This document shows positions 47,381-59,338 of a stretch of DNA of 64,000 nucleotides, piece after piece (within the stretch, counting starts at the first letter, position 1; each line of letters starts with the position of its first letter). The DNA is from Stereum hirsutum FP-91666 SS1 (Eukaryota; Basidiomycota; Agaricomycetes; Russulales; Stereaceae). The notes beneath the pieces were generated by a model. That model made no database searches. It had not been told where the DNA came from and was given only the letters and a program-made list of their open reading frames with translations. The stretch spans positions 191,558 through 255,557 of the forward strand of contig NW_006763141.1 of the NCBI RefSeq assembly GCF_000264905.1, read 5' to 3'. Made by a program: the position numbers and the translations under genes.

Positions 47381-49135
47381 TCAGACTAGCCCGCCCCACA
47401 TCCCCAACCCCCCGAACACAGCTCCCAACCCCACAATCAAGCCCACATAAGCCACCACATGCACCCCCACGCTGGGCAGGACGAGGTGCGTGTGTAGGAG
47501 GGCGAGACAGAGATGCATCGTGAAGACGGAGAAGAAGATGAGGGTAAAGGTGCTGTTGGTGGGATAGGGGTGGGCGGAAGGGTGCGGGAGGTGTGGAGGA
47601 GGAGGGTCGGATGAGGTTGAGGGGGTGGAGAGGGTGGAGAGAGTGCGGGAGGAGAGGGATATGGGGGAAGAGAGGTAGGTTGAGGACAGGAGGAGGGTGA
47701 AGCCGAGAGAGAGGAAGATGGAGGCGAGACGGAGGAGGATGAGGATGAAGACGGGTGTGCGCTGTGTTTGTGTTCCCAAGAATAGATCAGCATCCGTACC
47801 ACAACTCCAGAATAGTACGCTCAGAAGAGGAACGGAAGGAGACACTCACGATGACAGGATAACCATACAACTCCTCGAGTTCCTCCCTCGTCTTCAACGC
47901 CGCGAGCTCGTCCAGGTCTTTCTCCACCTCCAACTCAATCTCCGCCTCGCTCACCCGTCTGCTCATCGTCCCCAGCTTCGGCCTCCTCCCTGTTCCCTGC
48001 CGTTCCCCAACCAGGTCAGTCTCCACATACGATCCACTCATCCCCTCCCCGTTCCCGTTCCCGTTCTCTCCAGCAGGCCCAACAATCCCCTCCTCCCTCT
48101 TCAGCCGTTCAACGACCACCGGCACGTCCTCCCTCTTCACCAACACATCCCTATACGCCCCCACCCATTCCCACCCCTGCCACACGCCCACCCCCACCTC
48201 GACCACACTCCACCCGATCGCGCCCATCCAGACCCTCCAAAACACAGGATCGAGAGGCGTCGGGAGGACGTGATCCATCTGATGTCTCAGACCCAGAATC
48301 GCGAGCGGCGCGAGGCGGAGGGAGGTGCGGAGGAGGACGAGGAGCGAGGTGTTGAGGATTGTGAGGGTGGAGGGGTGTGTGAGGAAGGAGAAGAGGATGC
48401 GGGGGGAGAAGGTCGTTCGGGAGGGGTGTGGGCCGAGGAGGGTGGGAGAGAGGAGGTAGGAGAGGAGGGTGTAGAGGGGAGTGGAGAGGATGTGGGAGAG
48501 GGACCAGAGTGCAGATGATAGGAGGAGTTCTGGGAGGGGGAAGGGGAGGGAGGACGGGAGGGAGGAGGTGTGCGGGAGGGGCGTGTGGTAGATCAGCCGA
48601 GGCAGGAAGGAGAGCAGGACGAGCAGGCCGAGAGAGCAGATCGGCACGAGCGTGTATTGCCATAGTAGCATTTTGTACGAGCCTGTTCGTAGTCACTTTA
48701 GTTTTCCACTAGAGTTATTTTGTAGTGGCCAAGGGACGACATACCGACATACAACCCTCTCTCCTCCAAAAACTCTTCATTATCCACGTCCACCAACCCA
48801 CCATCCTCTCCATCTCCATCCTCGTCCTCATCCACCTTGGGCAACGACCCGCTCCCATTTCTACGCCTATACGCCTCCGGACTCCTCGACGACACCAACC
48901 TTCTTCCACCAGCCCCCTCGTCGCCACCCTGAGTCCCCCCGTAAGACCGTCCCCGGCCGTCTAACAGAGGGCGCTGTTCGGCGTTGGTGTTGGTGTTGAT
49001 GTTGATGTGCGGACGGGGATCATGGTCCGAGAGCGACGCGGTGCTGGACGAGGAGGCATTCCCAGATGAACCTAGAAGTTCGCTTCCGGCCTGCTTGAAC
49101 GCCGCGGTCGTGTCGAGCAGTTTTCCGAGACCCAT
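47381..49135 (-). CDS. Multi-pass membrane protein, unknown function
   Basis: Three exons on the minus strand (48745-49135, 47850-48682, 47381-47761) give 534 residues in phase. The first ~125 residues are hydrophilic, Ser/Asn/Gly-rich, then acidic (KVDEDEDGDGEDGG), and look cytosolic. From about residue 131 several hydrophobic segments follow (YTLVPICSLGLLVLLSFLP, ELLLSSALWSLSHIL, LNTSLLVLLRTSLRLAPL, VFWRVWMGAIGWSVVEVGV). A charged loop of about 110 residues comes next, including EKDLDELAALKTREELEE. The last exon has two or three more hydrophobic segments (VFILILLRLASIFLSLGFTL, VHVVAYVGLIVGLGAVFGG). No family was recognised. The phase agreement and hydropathy make it a real gene; the membrane it sits in is unknown. 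Confidence 0.8.
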
Positions 49136-50979
49136 TTGCTCGCGGTCGTGGTTGGTATGAATGGAGTCTCCAAAGAGAGTCGTTCAACGTTCGAGCTCGA
49201 GGGCGAAATTCGAACGGAGGACCGCGTTACTTATCACGAGCTAATTTCAAAGCAAGAGAGATAACGTCCAGCCAGCCTGACGGATGCCAGGACAGAAGAA
49301 CAGACAAAGACGACTAGAGGGTAAAAATCGATAGTCCAACGACGACAACAACTCGTTGCGAAGAGTGGATACTATATAGTCATAGACGCTTTGGATGGTG
49401 GAAGATGGCGAGAGGCGGTGCGAGGCTTCGAATTCGTCTCGTCCCGTCACTGCAGCTGGGCGTCCTGGGCGTGTTGCGCAGGTCCTCGGCCATTGACAGA
49501 ACGATCACTTTTCGCCAGTGGGCAGGGCGCTCTTCCATTCTGTGGTGTGATGCATTCGGTCGGATGATCTACCGTTCCAGTGAACTCGTGCAGGCGCTGT
49601 GGGTCACCGGGAAGATCACTTGCACGAGCTTCTGCACGATGATGCGAAAAAAAACACGTCTTGATGCTCGAAGTCCTCGAAAGAGCAAACGGTCACAGCA
49701 CAATAGGATTCAGGAAGTGTATCATTTGTGGTATTTGGGAAAGGTCACTACAAGTTGTACAGTACTAAGATACAGAACAAAGACGGAATGTGCGGGATAG
49801 ACAGGAATGGTGTTCCTTGCCTCGCCATGGAGGGGCCCCGGAAACATCAACAACCTGAGCGTGACACCACGGGATGCGAGCAAGATGTACGTGTACATAG
49901 AATCCTGCGTCGCATGACACTGACAGTCATTGACGCGACGGCTGACCAAACTGAGACGGAGAGCCAGAGGTTTTGACGTGCAGAGATATTAACGCGCAAG
50001 GACATCGTGATGGTCGTCGACTACATAACTAGACTCGACAGTCTTCTTGAAGCTTGAAGTCTAGAGCTCGAACGAATCGCGCCTTAGAGGACCCTAACGA
50101 AAAGAAAAAACTTCATCAGCACGGAAGTCCCAATTCCCAAAGGTATGATGAGAAACAACGACAACGAAGTTTAAAAAATCAGTTACTCGATGTATATCAA
50201 CAAGAACCCCGCTCATCTCCACATTTGTACACCGGGAGACTTCGCGAGCGGGGTGCATTCGTGTCCGCCCATCGAAAGAGTGTATCATCATGTTTGTTTT
50301 ATTGCCACCCTCACACACCAAATACCGAACACCACGCTCGACAGAAGAAAGACGGAAAAGATGCTCACCATTCTGTCTCGATTCACACCATTGGACATAT
50401 AAACACCTGAAAAGGGGGAAGAGAAAAGAAGGTGTTAAAAAGAGCGTTCGAAGGGGACTGGAGGAATGGAAGGGAGGGAGGAGGGAGGGTCAGACAAGGC
50501 TGAAATCGATATAGGTCTTCCACAGTTTGTTTTTCGGAATGTGGTAAAGTATGGTATGTGTTTGAATCATCACTGTAGTATGTAGCACGAAGCATGACAT
50601 CGTGAAAAGCAAAAAGGCTTACCATTCTCAGTCAACGAAGGTCAAACGGAGAGAGAAAGGAAGATGGACGGAAGGACGGAAAACGCGTCGCGAAAAAAAT
50701 AGAGGGTTGATGAGCGTCGGAGATCGCCGAGTTGTAGGAGAGGTAAAGATAAGATAAGATAAAATGGACTCCATCAATAATTTCAGCACTTTCGTTCTCC
50801 AAGCTTCCTGCACCTTCGCCACACTTCGCATACTTCGACGGAATCCTAGAAAGACCAGCGCTTTTGTATCTCTAGTCATACCTCTGCTCACATTGCTCTA
50901 TCATCGCACAAGACTGTATCCTTAGACCCTACCTATTATATCCCTCCGATAAACCTTCCAAAAACCCACAACTTCACAA
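49136..50979. other. Divergent intergenic region, no gene recognised
   Basis: This lies between the minus-strand membrane-protein gene and plus-strand FES1, so it should contain both promoters. Purine-rich stretches occur near 50400-50500 and 50640-50700. No conserved coding segment was seen. Confidence 0.5.
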
Positions 50980-53526
50980 ATGGAATCCCTCCTCCGCTGG
51001 TCAATCGAAAACTCAGCTCCTGCCTCTACCTCAGACGGTACACCCGCGCCGACACCACAACCCCGAAAAGACCTCGACCCAGGAATTATCGATGCGATAT
51101 TGGGGAGGCCGGATTCGGAGTTGATGAAGGAGGCGTTGAGCGCGGCTGTGGATGAGAGGGTGGGAGAGGAGGGGAGGGTGGCGGCGTTGGATGATCTGGA
51201 GATGGTGTGTTATTCTTTCTGTGTTTTATTTGTTGACTGATGTATGAGAATGTGAGCGCGGGAGTGCTAATGCTGATGCTGATTGGATTGTTTGCAGTTG
51301 GTTGAGAATATCGATAATGCGAATGGTACGCTCACCGCACTAACCCCAATGTGTCCCTTGTTCATCCTCTCTTCCTCCATGGAATATAGATCTAGAAAGA
51401 CTGAAGATGTGGGAACCCCTACACGGACTTCTTTCAGCCCCAGGCTCGACGGACGCCGTGAAGACGCAAACGCTCTGGGTCATCGGTACGGCCGTGCAGA
51501 ATAATCCGAAGGCACAGGAAGCTGTATGTTCTTTTCCTTGATCTTCTTTGAATGTTTTGGCTTTTGGTTTGCGCTTTCTTGTGTGGATGCCGTGCTTTTG
51601 GTCAAGCAAAAGGCGGGAGATGGCTGGGCCACGGGTGTGGCGCCATGACGAGCTCGTCGAATAGACCTCGTGGGCACCAGCCAATTGGCGCACGTCTTGG
51701 CCAAATTGGCCGGTTCACCGACATTCATTGCTCACCCGCATTTCATCCTGACAGGATATAAAGGGTATCTAAATTCGTGTAAATTCAATTAGAAAATAAT
51801 CTATGAGAACGAATTTCACCAAACAGGGATGGCCATTTTCTGCATGAGAAGTACGCACCAGCCAATTTCGCTGACGTCAGCGAAATTGGCTGGTGCCCAC
51901 GAGGTCTAATGACGAACTTGCCTGCGCACGATACAAAGTTTGTTCTCAGACCAGAGACTACTCGCATGCACGGATGGTGAGGAGACCGCCTCCTGATATG
52001 TTTTCTGTGAACGAGGCGGTATGAGCTCGTCCACACAACTTTGCAGACATCACATTGTCAGGCGAAAGGGCTCGGCTTCCCCGTCTACCATCGCTACCTC
52101 CATCTATCACATTGTGGGTCATACTGCGAGATGCACAATCTACGTATAAATCCGACTCGACGGAGATTTAGAGGGCGAAATCACTCTGGTCGGGTGTGTG
52201 TTAGGAGATAGCTGGGCCACACCCGTTGCGCTACACGTCTTCTTGCTGGTTCGCGTGCTTACTATCTTTGTTGCTATTCTCTCCATTCCATGCGGTCGGG
52301 GTTTTTTTTCTTCAATATTGGGTGGCGTTTGTGAAAGTCGCCGTTCTCGGAGATAGGGGCTGCGCCACATTCGGTGGAGGATCGCGTGTGCTATGAATAG
52401 CACAAGGATTGAGATTATACGACGAAAGCCTGACTGGAAAAGAAACAAGGCCTGGTATCGGTTCTCGCATATCTATGTGTGTTTTCGGATCATTTTCCGT
52501 GTTTCACCCTGAATCAATAAAGCCGTCGCAATGGTCTAGCTTTTCTCTCTCATATTTCCTTCCAAGGACGCGTCAACAAGTGCTAACCTCCTCTCTTACA
52601 GTACCTCGCCCTCGACCCCCTCCCCACCATCCTCGTCTTCGTCTCTCCCTCCGTCCGCTCCTCCCAACTCCGCTCAAAAGCAGTATACTGCCTCTCGGGT
52701 TTGCTCAAACATAACGCCAAAGCCGTAGATCAGCTCGAGGAGATCGGGGGATGGGAGATCTTGGGGGCTGCGCTCGAAAGTGAGTTTGTTCATTGCCCTC
52801 CCCTCCATCTTTGTTTCGTCCCTTCCTCAGCGTCTAGCTCGGACGTATATATTGATATATTTCTTGTGGGTTAGATTCGGATATCAGCGTCCGCAGAAAG
52901 ACGGCATTCCTCTTCAGTACACTCCTCACCCCCGCCTCCACCCCCGACGCAACTCTAGCTTCATCCGCCTCCGCCTCCGCCTCCACCCCCACCTCACCAC
53001 CCCAGACCTCCACCGCCACCGGCGCAACCTTCCACTCCTCCGACTCCGAACCCTCCGCACCGGCACCCATCCACGCAAACTCCCACGCCTCCATGCTCCG
53101 CGATCCGTCTTCCGTCGATACTGCGCCCGCGACGCTCAAAGCGCTGAGGGAACATGGCGTGGTGGGTAGAGCGGTCGAGGGGCTGGTTAGGGTCGTGCCG
53201 TGGGGGGATGATGGGGAGATGGGGGCGGATGAGGAGGGAGAGGGGGATGTGGATTTTGAGGAGAAGGTCGTTGGGTGGGTTTAACCTTTCTTTTTTTTCA
53301 TGCCTTCTGTGACCGGAACGTTTTGTACTGATTCTGAGCGCGATTTCTTTTTAGGTTGTTATACACTTATGTTACGCGTCACGGTGGGGGTTTCGAAGAG
53401 ACGGAGAAGAAGGATCTGAAGGAGTTTTTGGGGAGGAGAGTGAAGAAGGCGGAGGAGAGTGGGGAGGGAGAGGTGTTAGGGCTGACCAGGGAGGAAGTTG
53501 GGGTGTTGATGAGGGCCGTGGAGTGA
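50980..53526 (+). CDS. FES1: Hsp70 nucleotide exchange factor Fes1
   Basis: Six exons (50980-51204, 51298-51325, 51390-51523, 52602-52779, 52875-53274, 53355-53526) give 378 residues in phase. The start MESLLRWSIENSAP is the typical Fes1 N-terminus. DLEMLVENIDNANDLERL, TLWVIGTAVQNNPKAQEA, YLALDPLPTILVFVSP and SKAVYCLSGLLKHN form the armadillo-like repeats of the Fes1/HspBP1 fold. NSDISVRRKTAFLFSTLL and LLYTYVTRHGG continue it. An Ala/Ser/Thr/Pro-rich loop interrupts the later repeats at about residues 210-255. Fes1 releases ADP from cytosolic Hsp70 so that misfolded clients can be let go and degraded. Exon 2 is only 28 nt. Intron 3 is 1078 nt and carries a MITE-like element, yet keeps a good TGCTAAC branch site. 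Confidence 0.96.
51664..51906. mobile_element. MITE-like element with 23-bp TIRs flanked by TA, in the FES1 intron
   Basis: The 23 bases at 51664-51686 (starting GACCTCGTGGGCACC) are the exact reverse complement of 51884-51906. Both ends are bordered by TA (51662-51663 and 51907-51908). At 243 bp with no coding capacity, this fits a non-autonomous Tc1/mariner-type MITE. It lies inside intron 3 of FES1 and helps explain that intron's length. The superfamily call rests only on the TA and is tentative. Confidence 0.7.
51856..51895. repeat. Perfect 40-bp palindrome at the right end of the MITE-like element
   Basis: Positions 51856-51895 read identically on both strands, centred on GACGTC (51873-51878). 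The arms contain CACCAGCCAATT, which is also part of the element's TIR. The right end therefore holds the TIR core twice, head to head. Confidence 0.9.
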
Positions 53527-53763
53527 TGGCTCTGAATTGACGGGTAGGAGAGGGACGCAGTAATTGACATACATCATCAATCAGTTGCTTCGGTTTTTCT
53601 CGAAACCAAACGAACACTGAGCCCTGACTACCGTGAGTTGTTACGAACGAGGGCACTGGATTTGAGTACGGAAAGCATGGACAAGGACGCATACGAAAAA
53701 GAGTACATTATACGTGACGAGGCTAAGTTCTAGCCCTCGACAAGATTCCACAGAAAAGACTCA

Positions 53764-55971
53764 TCAAACAGTCACAGTATCACAACCAACATTCGCATAC
53801 CCGTTCCGTCCATTGATCTTCTCGCCAACACGCAGTTCCTCAAACCTATCGCCCATCTTCGCTTCGCCTCCTTCCGTACCCGGAACATTGATCAACGCGT
53901 CGAGAGGCGACTCGTCCGGATCGAGAGGCTCAGTGAACGTTTCCAATCCCTCCACATATCCCTTCCACGCCTCTTCCGTCACGCAAGGCGCCGTGATGAC
54001 ATGCTCCACGTCCATCTTACCCAGGAACTCCTCCATCCTCTCATAGACTCTATCGACCGCCTTAGCCTCCATCTCCCTCTGTTCCATCCTGCTCAGGCCC
54101 GAGATCCCAGAGCCCGCAGCGGCGTCTAGGTTCTCGACGTACCAAGCCGAGTCAAGCTTGATGCACGACGCGACGTAGAGCTCAATGAGGGCAGGGTCGA
54201 TGCCGCGCGCTATCGCAGCGTCATAGGCCATGCGGTGTCCTATGGCTTGTATGAGGTTCGTACACTCCGGAAGAATGGACCGGTCGAACGCAGGGGAGTA
54301 GTGGTGCGGCATTATGGAGATGAGGGCGCGGAGCTCTTTGAAGAGGCCGGCTTCGTGCTGGGCGAGGAGACTGGTGGGGTTCGTGGTGGCGGGAAGCGTG
54401 TACTTTCCCAAGAGGAGTTCGGAGGCGAACCCTGACATTTTTGGGAAGATGTGAGTACGGTAAAGACGAGTAAAGGAGGAGAGTGGGCATACGGATGGAG
54501 ATACCGAGTAGGTCGCCCTCGGCGATTGCAGCACCGCGAATATCAGCCTGGACGAACAACAACATAAGAGGTTAAAAACGGTAAAAAAAAAAAGTCGGCA
54601 ATCATTAGGTCAAGAAACGTACATGAATCGCAGTGATCTGATTCACTTGGAACAAGCCCTGAGAGCCACAGCGATCTCCCAAAACCAAGTTCGCCGCCTG
54701 CGCGTGGCTCATGATCGTGACCTTCACGATCGCCGCTACAGCGTGTCTCACCCTCGGGTCTAACGACATATCCCGAAAGAGAACCACCGCGTTGTCGTGC
54801 ATAGCTTCCAAGACGAATGACTGGGCCAGAGCCGTCAGGATGGGAATCTTCTGCGTCCTGAAAGACATGATCGGACGGAGTTTGCCTCCGCTGTCGACGA
54901 TGGTGCGACGCATACTGTAGCGGGCGGCGATGGTCGAGGAGACTTTGAGGGAGGAAATACCGAAGCAGGAGATGCCGATGGTGCCGATGGCGACGCGGGA
55001 TATGTTCTTGAAGAATGCAGTGCGGGGGTCGGTCGGTTTGTTGGGGGTGCCAAGAAGGGCGGAGAAGGGAAGTCGAACGTTGTGGAAGTAGGTGAGGGAG
55101 TGATTGAGAGGACGGGATCCCCCTCTCTGAGGGAGAAGCCTAGAAAGCCCTTTGTCAGCTCATAGCTTGGAAATTACTGCGTACATGAACTGACTTAGAT
55201 GTGATTCCAGGATACATGTCCTTCCCATCGTTGAGAGGTACGAGGAAGGGTTTGATACCACGGTCTTCGCCCTCGATTATTGCACGAGCGAAAACAATCG
55301 CAATACACGCCATTCCGATAGGCGACGTGGACGGCATGAACCTAGATCGTGAACATTGTATAAGTTAAATGGATGGAGTTGAAGGGGAGAAGACCGGGCA
55401 TACTCACTTCGCAGCGTACTCGTTAGGAGTGTTCAGTTCAAACTCTCCACTGGGAAGTAGAATGGCCGTAGTTTCCATATGGATGACGTCCAAGCCGTGG
55501 CCTACCTCAGTGAGACAGAACTGACCACTAAAAAGATTCGACTCGAAGTGAGCTGTCTTTCATGTCAGAGAAAAGATAGACAAAATACTCACGATACATC
55601 GTAGTTGAGAATCTGCTGGAGCGGTTTGTAGAGGGCTGGTTGTTCCTTCGCGAACATGACTAGGGTACCAGCACAACAGTTGTACTGCAGAGTGAGGAGC
55701 GTGCCTGCGGCGCCGTCCATAGCAAAGATGGGATCGCTGTGCAAGTTCCAAAATCTCGGCGTCAGCAAGAGAACATCCTTGGCAGTGAGGGCTGCATTAG
55801 AGGCGATCGTGTTAGACTTCGAACAAAATAAAGACGAGAATGATGCGCACCGTAGGTACGCCCAATAGCCTGAGCACGCCGGTAGGTCAATCGTATGCGC
55901 TCCTCCACGGACAAATTCTCTGGGCGGAATTGGAAGAGAGGAGACTGAGAGAGCTCAAGAGTAAGACGCAT
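53764..55971 (-). CDS. Acyl-CoA dehydrogenase/oxidase-like flavoprotein
   Basis: Seven exons on the minus strand (55851-55971, 55593-55791, 55408-55527, 55195-55341, 54623-55139, 54493-54547, 53764-54431) give 608 residues in phase. The start MRLTLELSQSPLFQF is followed by helices and LTPRFWNLHSDPIFAMDG. The middle domain holds QFCLTEVGHGLDVIHMETTA (about residues 110-129) and FELNTPNEYAAKFMPS, the acyl-CoA dehydrogenase/oxidase substrate- and FAD-binding region. LTYFHNVRLPFSALLG begins the C-terminal helical domain. It resembles acyl-CoA oxidases but is more divergent, and its C-terminus (GCDTVTV) has no PTS1 signal, so its compartment and substrate are open. It is convergent with FES1 (about 240 nt apart) and lies 7 kb from the true acyl-CoA oxidase. 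Confidence 0.9.
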
Positions 55972-56202
55972 TGTGAATATCACGGTAGATGATGGGGATG
56001 TAGGTATTATCTGTCAGCCGTTTTATACTCCTGAGAAACAGGCCAGGCCTTAATTAAAAGGTGTTGAAAGGACGATGTTGATAGCACGAAATTGCCCACC
56101 CTCAGGCTTACAATTAGTCTTTGAGTATTGAGCAAGCACGTGGGACATGAATGTTTTTGCTTCCTGACTTGAAAAAGTCTACACGATCGGTACCATGGAC
56201 AG
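55972..56202. other. Short intergenic region upstream of the flavoprotein gene
   Basis: The 5' flank of the acyl-CoA dehydrogenase/oxidase-like gene. No motif stands out. Confidence 0.4.
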
Positions 56203-56724
56203 CTATGACCAAGCTGCAACTGTCACAAGAGTGGTCAGTATGCAGTTTTTGCGAAAACGAACAAGAGTAACAAGATAGAGAACCACTTCTCTCACCGGAG
56301 TAGTACAACGTCGTCGAGGAAGTATCTTCTACAAGGTTTAGACTGCATTTGTTTTCGCCATCGATAAGCATGCTGTCTAAAGTGAATGTTTATGTGATGT
56401 GTGGTTTTTAGTATTAGGATCCTGCGATAAACATACGGCTAGAAATCTGCCACTTCCCAGACGGAATTATTGACAAAATTGGTGCGTCCAACGTCATAAG
56501 AGGGACGTTGCAGGATCCATATCGATGACTATGAAATGGAAGAGTCTTGAAAGTAGGCCATGGTGTGCCCGACACCATGAGGGCGACTACATCGCTGTTG
56601 TTTTCCGACGTCAACAATGTAGTGCTAGGTGCATCTGAAACCTTGCTTCAAACCCTGGGTCAGTATTTTAGTCGAAAGGTAAACTGAAAGTAACACTCAC
56701 GATGACATATCCGACGCCATTCAT
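56203..56724 (-). CDS. Tentative 108-aa hypothetical protein
   Basis: Four exons on the minus strand (56701-56724, 56437-56641, 56296-56376, 56203-56219) can be joined with correct GT-AG borders, introns of 59-76 nt, and a total length divisible by three. The product begins MNGVGYVIVSDAPSTTLL and contains APILSIIPSGKWQISS, SMLIDGENKCSLNLVEDTSS and TTLYYS. The pattern (short strand, IDG, then a strand with paired aromatic residues) faintly recalls the beta-sandwich module common in mushroom cell-surface proteins, but no signal peptide is visible. The exon choice is plausible rather than proven. Confidence 0.4.
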
Positions 56725-57055
56725 TGTGAGTCACGCCTCATGATCGTCAAACAAGCATGTCGTCTTGCCCTAGTGGGCGAATGGTTCATATCATGCTCTC
56801 CACAGCACTAACATCCGGAGGGCGATCTTTGCGGAGGATTAATCTTGTAGAATCGGCTCCGAGTGCTTCAAGCGCACGCCAACGATGTATACCAACGGAA
56901 CGTGTATATCCAGAGTTTTGGGCTGCGTCATCGGCCGACAAGATAACTTTGGGGATCCTGCCCAAGAGTCTTTCCCTTCAAGACCTATAATCCACATTAA
57001 CGAACCACCAATACAATGCCTCGCTTTCGTCACTCAAATGCGACATCCGAGTCCT

Positions 57056-58173
57056 TCAAATATTTACACCTGCGACCTCGACCGCATGCGCCCAAACTTT
57101 CGCGACTGCCTCCCAATACTTGACCGGCTCATCGCGCGCCAACGCGATGTGCGCGGGTCCGCTAAACTTTTCCTCCATGACGTCGAATCCCTTCGAGATA
57201 GCCTCTTCGATGTGGCGCTCGACCGTTCGGCAGGGGACGAGATCGTCGGCATCCGAGTAGAGGTAGAGGCGTGAGACCGAAGAGGATGTGGCGTCAGTGA
57301 GACAGGGTAGAACGTCAGGCATGTTGAGGGTAGAACGAAGCTCGTCAAATACCGGCGGATTACCCCGGATGAGAAGATTGAGTGCATAGAGTGCGTATAG
57401 GCCAGCTATCACTGGTTTAGCAGCAGCGTGAAGAACGGGCTGCGAGGGTGAGAGAAAGATCATGGCGGATCGAAGGCCATAGTCTCCTGGAGTGGAGTCC
57501 AGGACGAGCGCCGCGGGTGCCTTTTTGGCGGAAGGTTGAACGAAGTCGGAGAGATGAGACTTCATGAGTAGCTTGCGTAAAGCAACTAGCTGGAAACCGC
57601 CGCCTGAATGCGGAGATCAATGAACATAGAACCGGTTAGTGGCGGAGACCCATACCATTAGACATGACATGACAGTATGTCCCTCTGTAAGCTGAGTTCG
57701 CCGACAGTTCTTTCTTGAGTACATCAACGACAGGCGCGAGATGTTTCTCCTACTCAAAGCGGTTGGGTTAGATTCGGAGTGTGTGCAATGAGGTCATGCT
57801 TACCATCTGTCCTTGAGACGTCCACATACATGGAGTATCCGATGTTATGATGACCATAGTCGCCGCAGGAAATAGATCTCGAAGGGGAAACGCGTATTTC
57901 TGCATCAGTCGGTGGGAAGCGTCCACTGCTGTACGAGTAAGTCTCGAGCAACGAAACCGCGAAAGAAAGAAGCGTACTCGAGCCGAAGAAAAGAACGAGT
58001 CTACAATGAAATCAATGAGACAGTTGGCAAAATGACCTGGGAGAATTGATTGCTCACGACGGATGTACTTGGTTTACAACGCCCACCTTCCCGCGGGGGT
58101 TAGAGAAGAAAACATATTGGCTCAGCTGCTTGAAGCGGGAGGTTAGACCTTCTTTTGCTATCTTGGAGGACAT
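57056..58173 (-). CDS. TMEM53/DUF829-family alpha/beta-hydrolase-fold protein
   Basis: Five exons on the minus strand (58058-58173, 57978-58000, 57804-57928, 57656-57749, 57056-57603) give 301 residues in phase. Exon 2 is only 23 nt. The protein begins MSSKIAKEGLTSRFKQL. LVLFFGS is the first core strand, MQKYAFPLRDLFPAATMVI matches the family's early helix, and HVMSNGGGFQLVALRKLL holds the nucleophile-elbow Ser. SRLYLYSDADDLVP carries the Asp, and GPAHIALARDEPVKYWEAV carries the His. These are the DUF829/TMEM53 hallmarks. Human TMEM53 is a nuclear-envelope protein; enzyme activity of the fungal members has not, to my knowledge, been defined. Confidence 0.92.
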
Positions 58174-59338
58174 TGATGCAACTTGTAGGAGGGAACTCGG
58201 ATAGTCGCGTTGACAAGAGGCTGCATTCTCCGTTCTTTTCTAGCTGCGGCAACACACATAGCCCGTGTATGACGAAACTCGAGAATAAGCCATGCGTGCT
58301 GTCTGCATGAGTTTCCCCGGCGTTCGGGTGTGATCCTGTTGACCGCCTTTGTCAGACATAGCGTTTCCGGAGGGGGTCACGGTTGTGGCCTTCGACACAG
58401 GAACTTCTCCACTTGTGGCAGGAATTTGCAGTTCCCTGTATATTGATGTCATGGTTCATGAAAATCTAGCCTAAGAGGTTATGGTTAGAATCTCGGTTTG
58501 AGTGTGTGAATTTTAAGTATGCTCGGCTAGCAGATCTTTCTGCTTTTATGACAGTTCTGCTAGTATTCGAGTCTCCCACTGTAGCATGGAGGACTATTAT
58601 ATAACGGTGTCTTTGCCACAGATTAGGCAGGTCACTACAAACTGTCACAAGGGACAGTTTGGTATGGTTTAACTTCATTCTGTACACAATAAAGCTCATA
58701 TCAACGGCCTCGTTTGAGACTCTGAAAGCACTTCACGAAGAGTCATATAGTAGACTCGAGACGAACCTGAGACTTCAAGTTGCAAACTGATCTGGCAGAC
58801 CAATATTAAGCCTGGGGCGAAAGTACGACTGGAAGCAAGCTAATGGATACCAGAGCAGTAATGCGACTGAGGCAAGGGTCTGATACACCAGAAGACCATG
58901 GGGAATACGTGTGCAAGGGGAGAAATCTGACTGCGCGAAAGGCAAGTTGAAGTTTGGAAGGGAAGGAGGGATACGGAAGGAAGGCGGATCGGGCCGGAGG
59001 TGAACTTTATTCGATCTCCGCTCGGAGAGTGGACGTGGCGTTCAAGTTCTCCAGCGTATACCTTATCCGATCTCGCGCTGGTCTCTTGACGGAGAAACCC
59101 TTTCTCTCTCTTTGAGGCTAACTTCATGGTCGTAACTTATTTGTCTTGAGCTTGAGCTTCATTTTCTCTGAGTCGAGAAAATTTTCTACGCTTCCTAAGT
59201 AGCCTGTAATAGCAAAAGGGTCCGATCTACTCGATGGCTTGTCTCTATATCTTGAAGTTAGTTCTGTCTTCCGTTGAATATCTGCACGCTACTTAGTGCA
59301 CCATTGGATGCGAAGTATTACACCTCCTTTCACCGAAC
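58174..59338. other. Divergent intergenic region, no gene recognised
   Basis: This lies between the DUF829 gene (minus) and the MFS transporter gene (plus) and should contain both promoters. No conserved frame was seen. Confidence 0.5.

Noticed and set aside
47697..48518. 273-codon open frame on the plus strand
   Set aside because: It is antisense to the phased, hydrophobic membrane-protein gene; its Arg/Pro/His-rich product is what a reversed Leu/Ser-rich frame gives.
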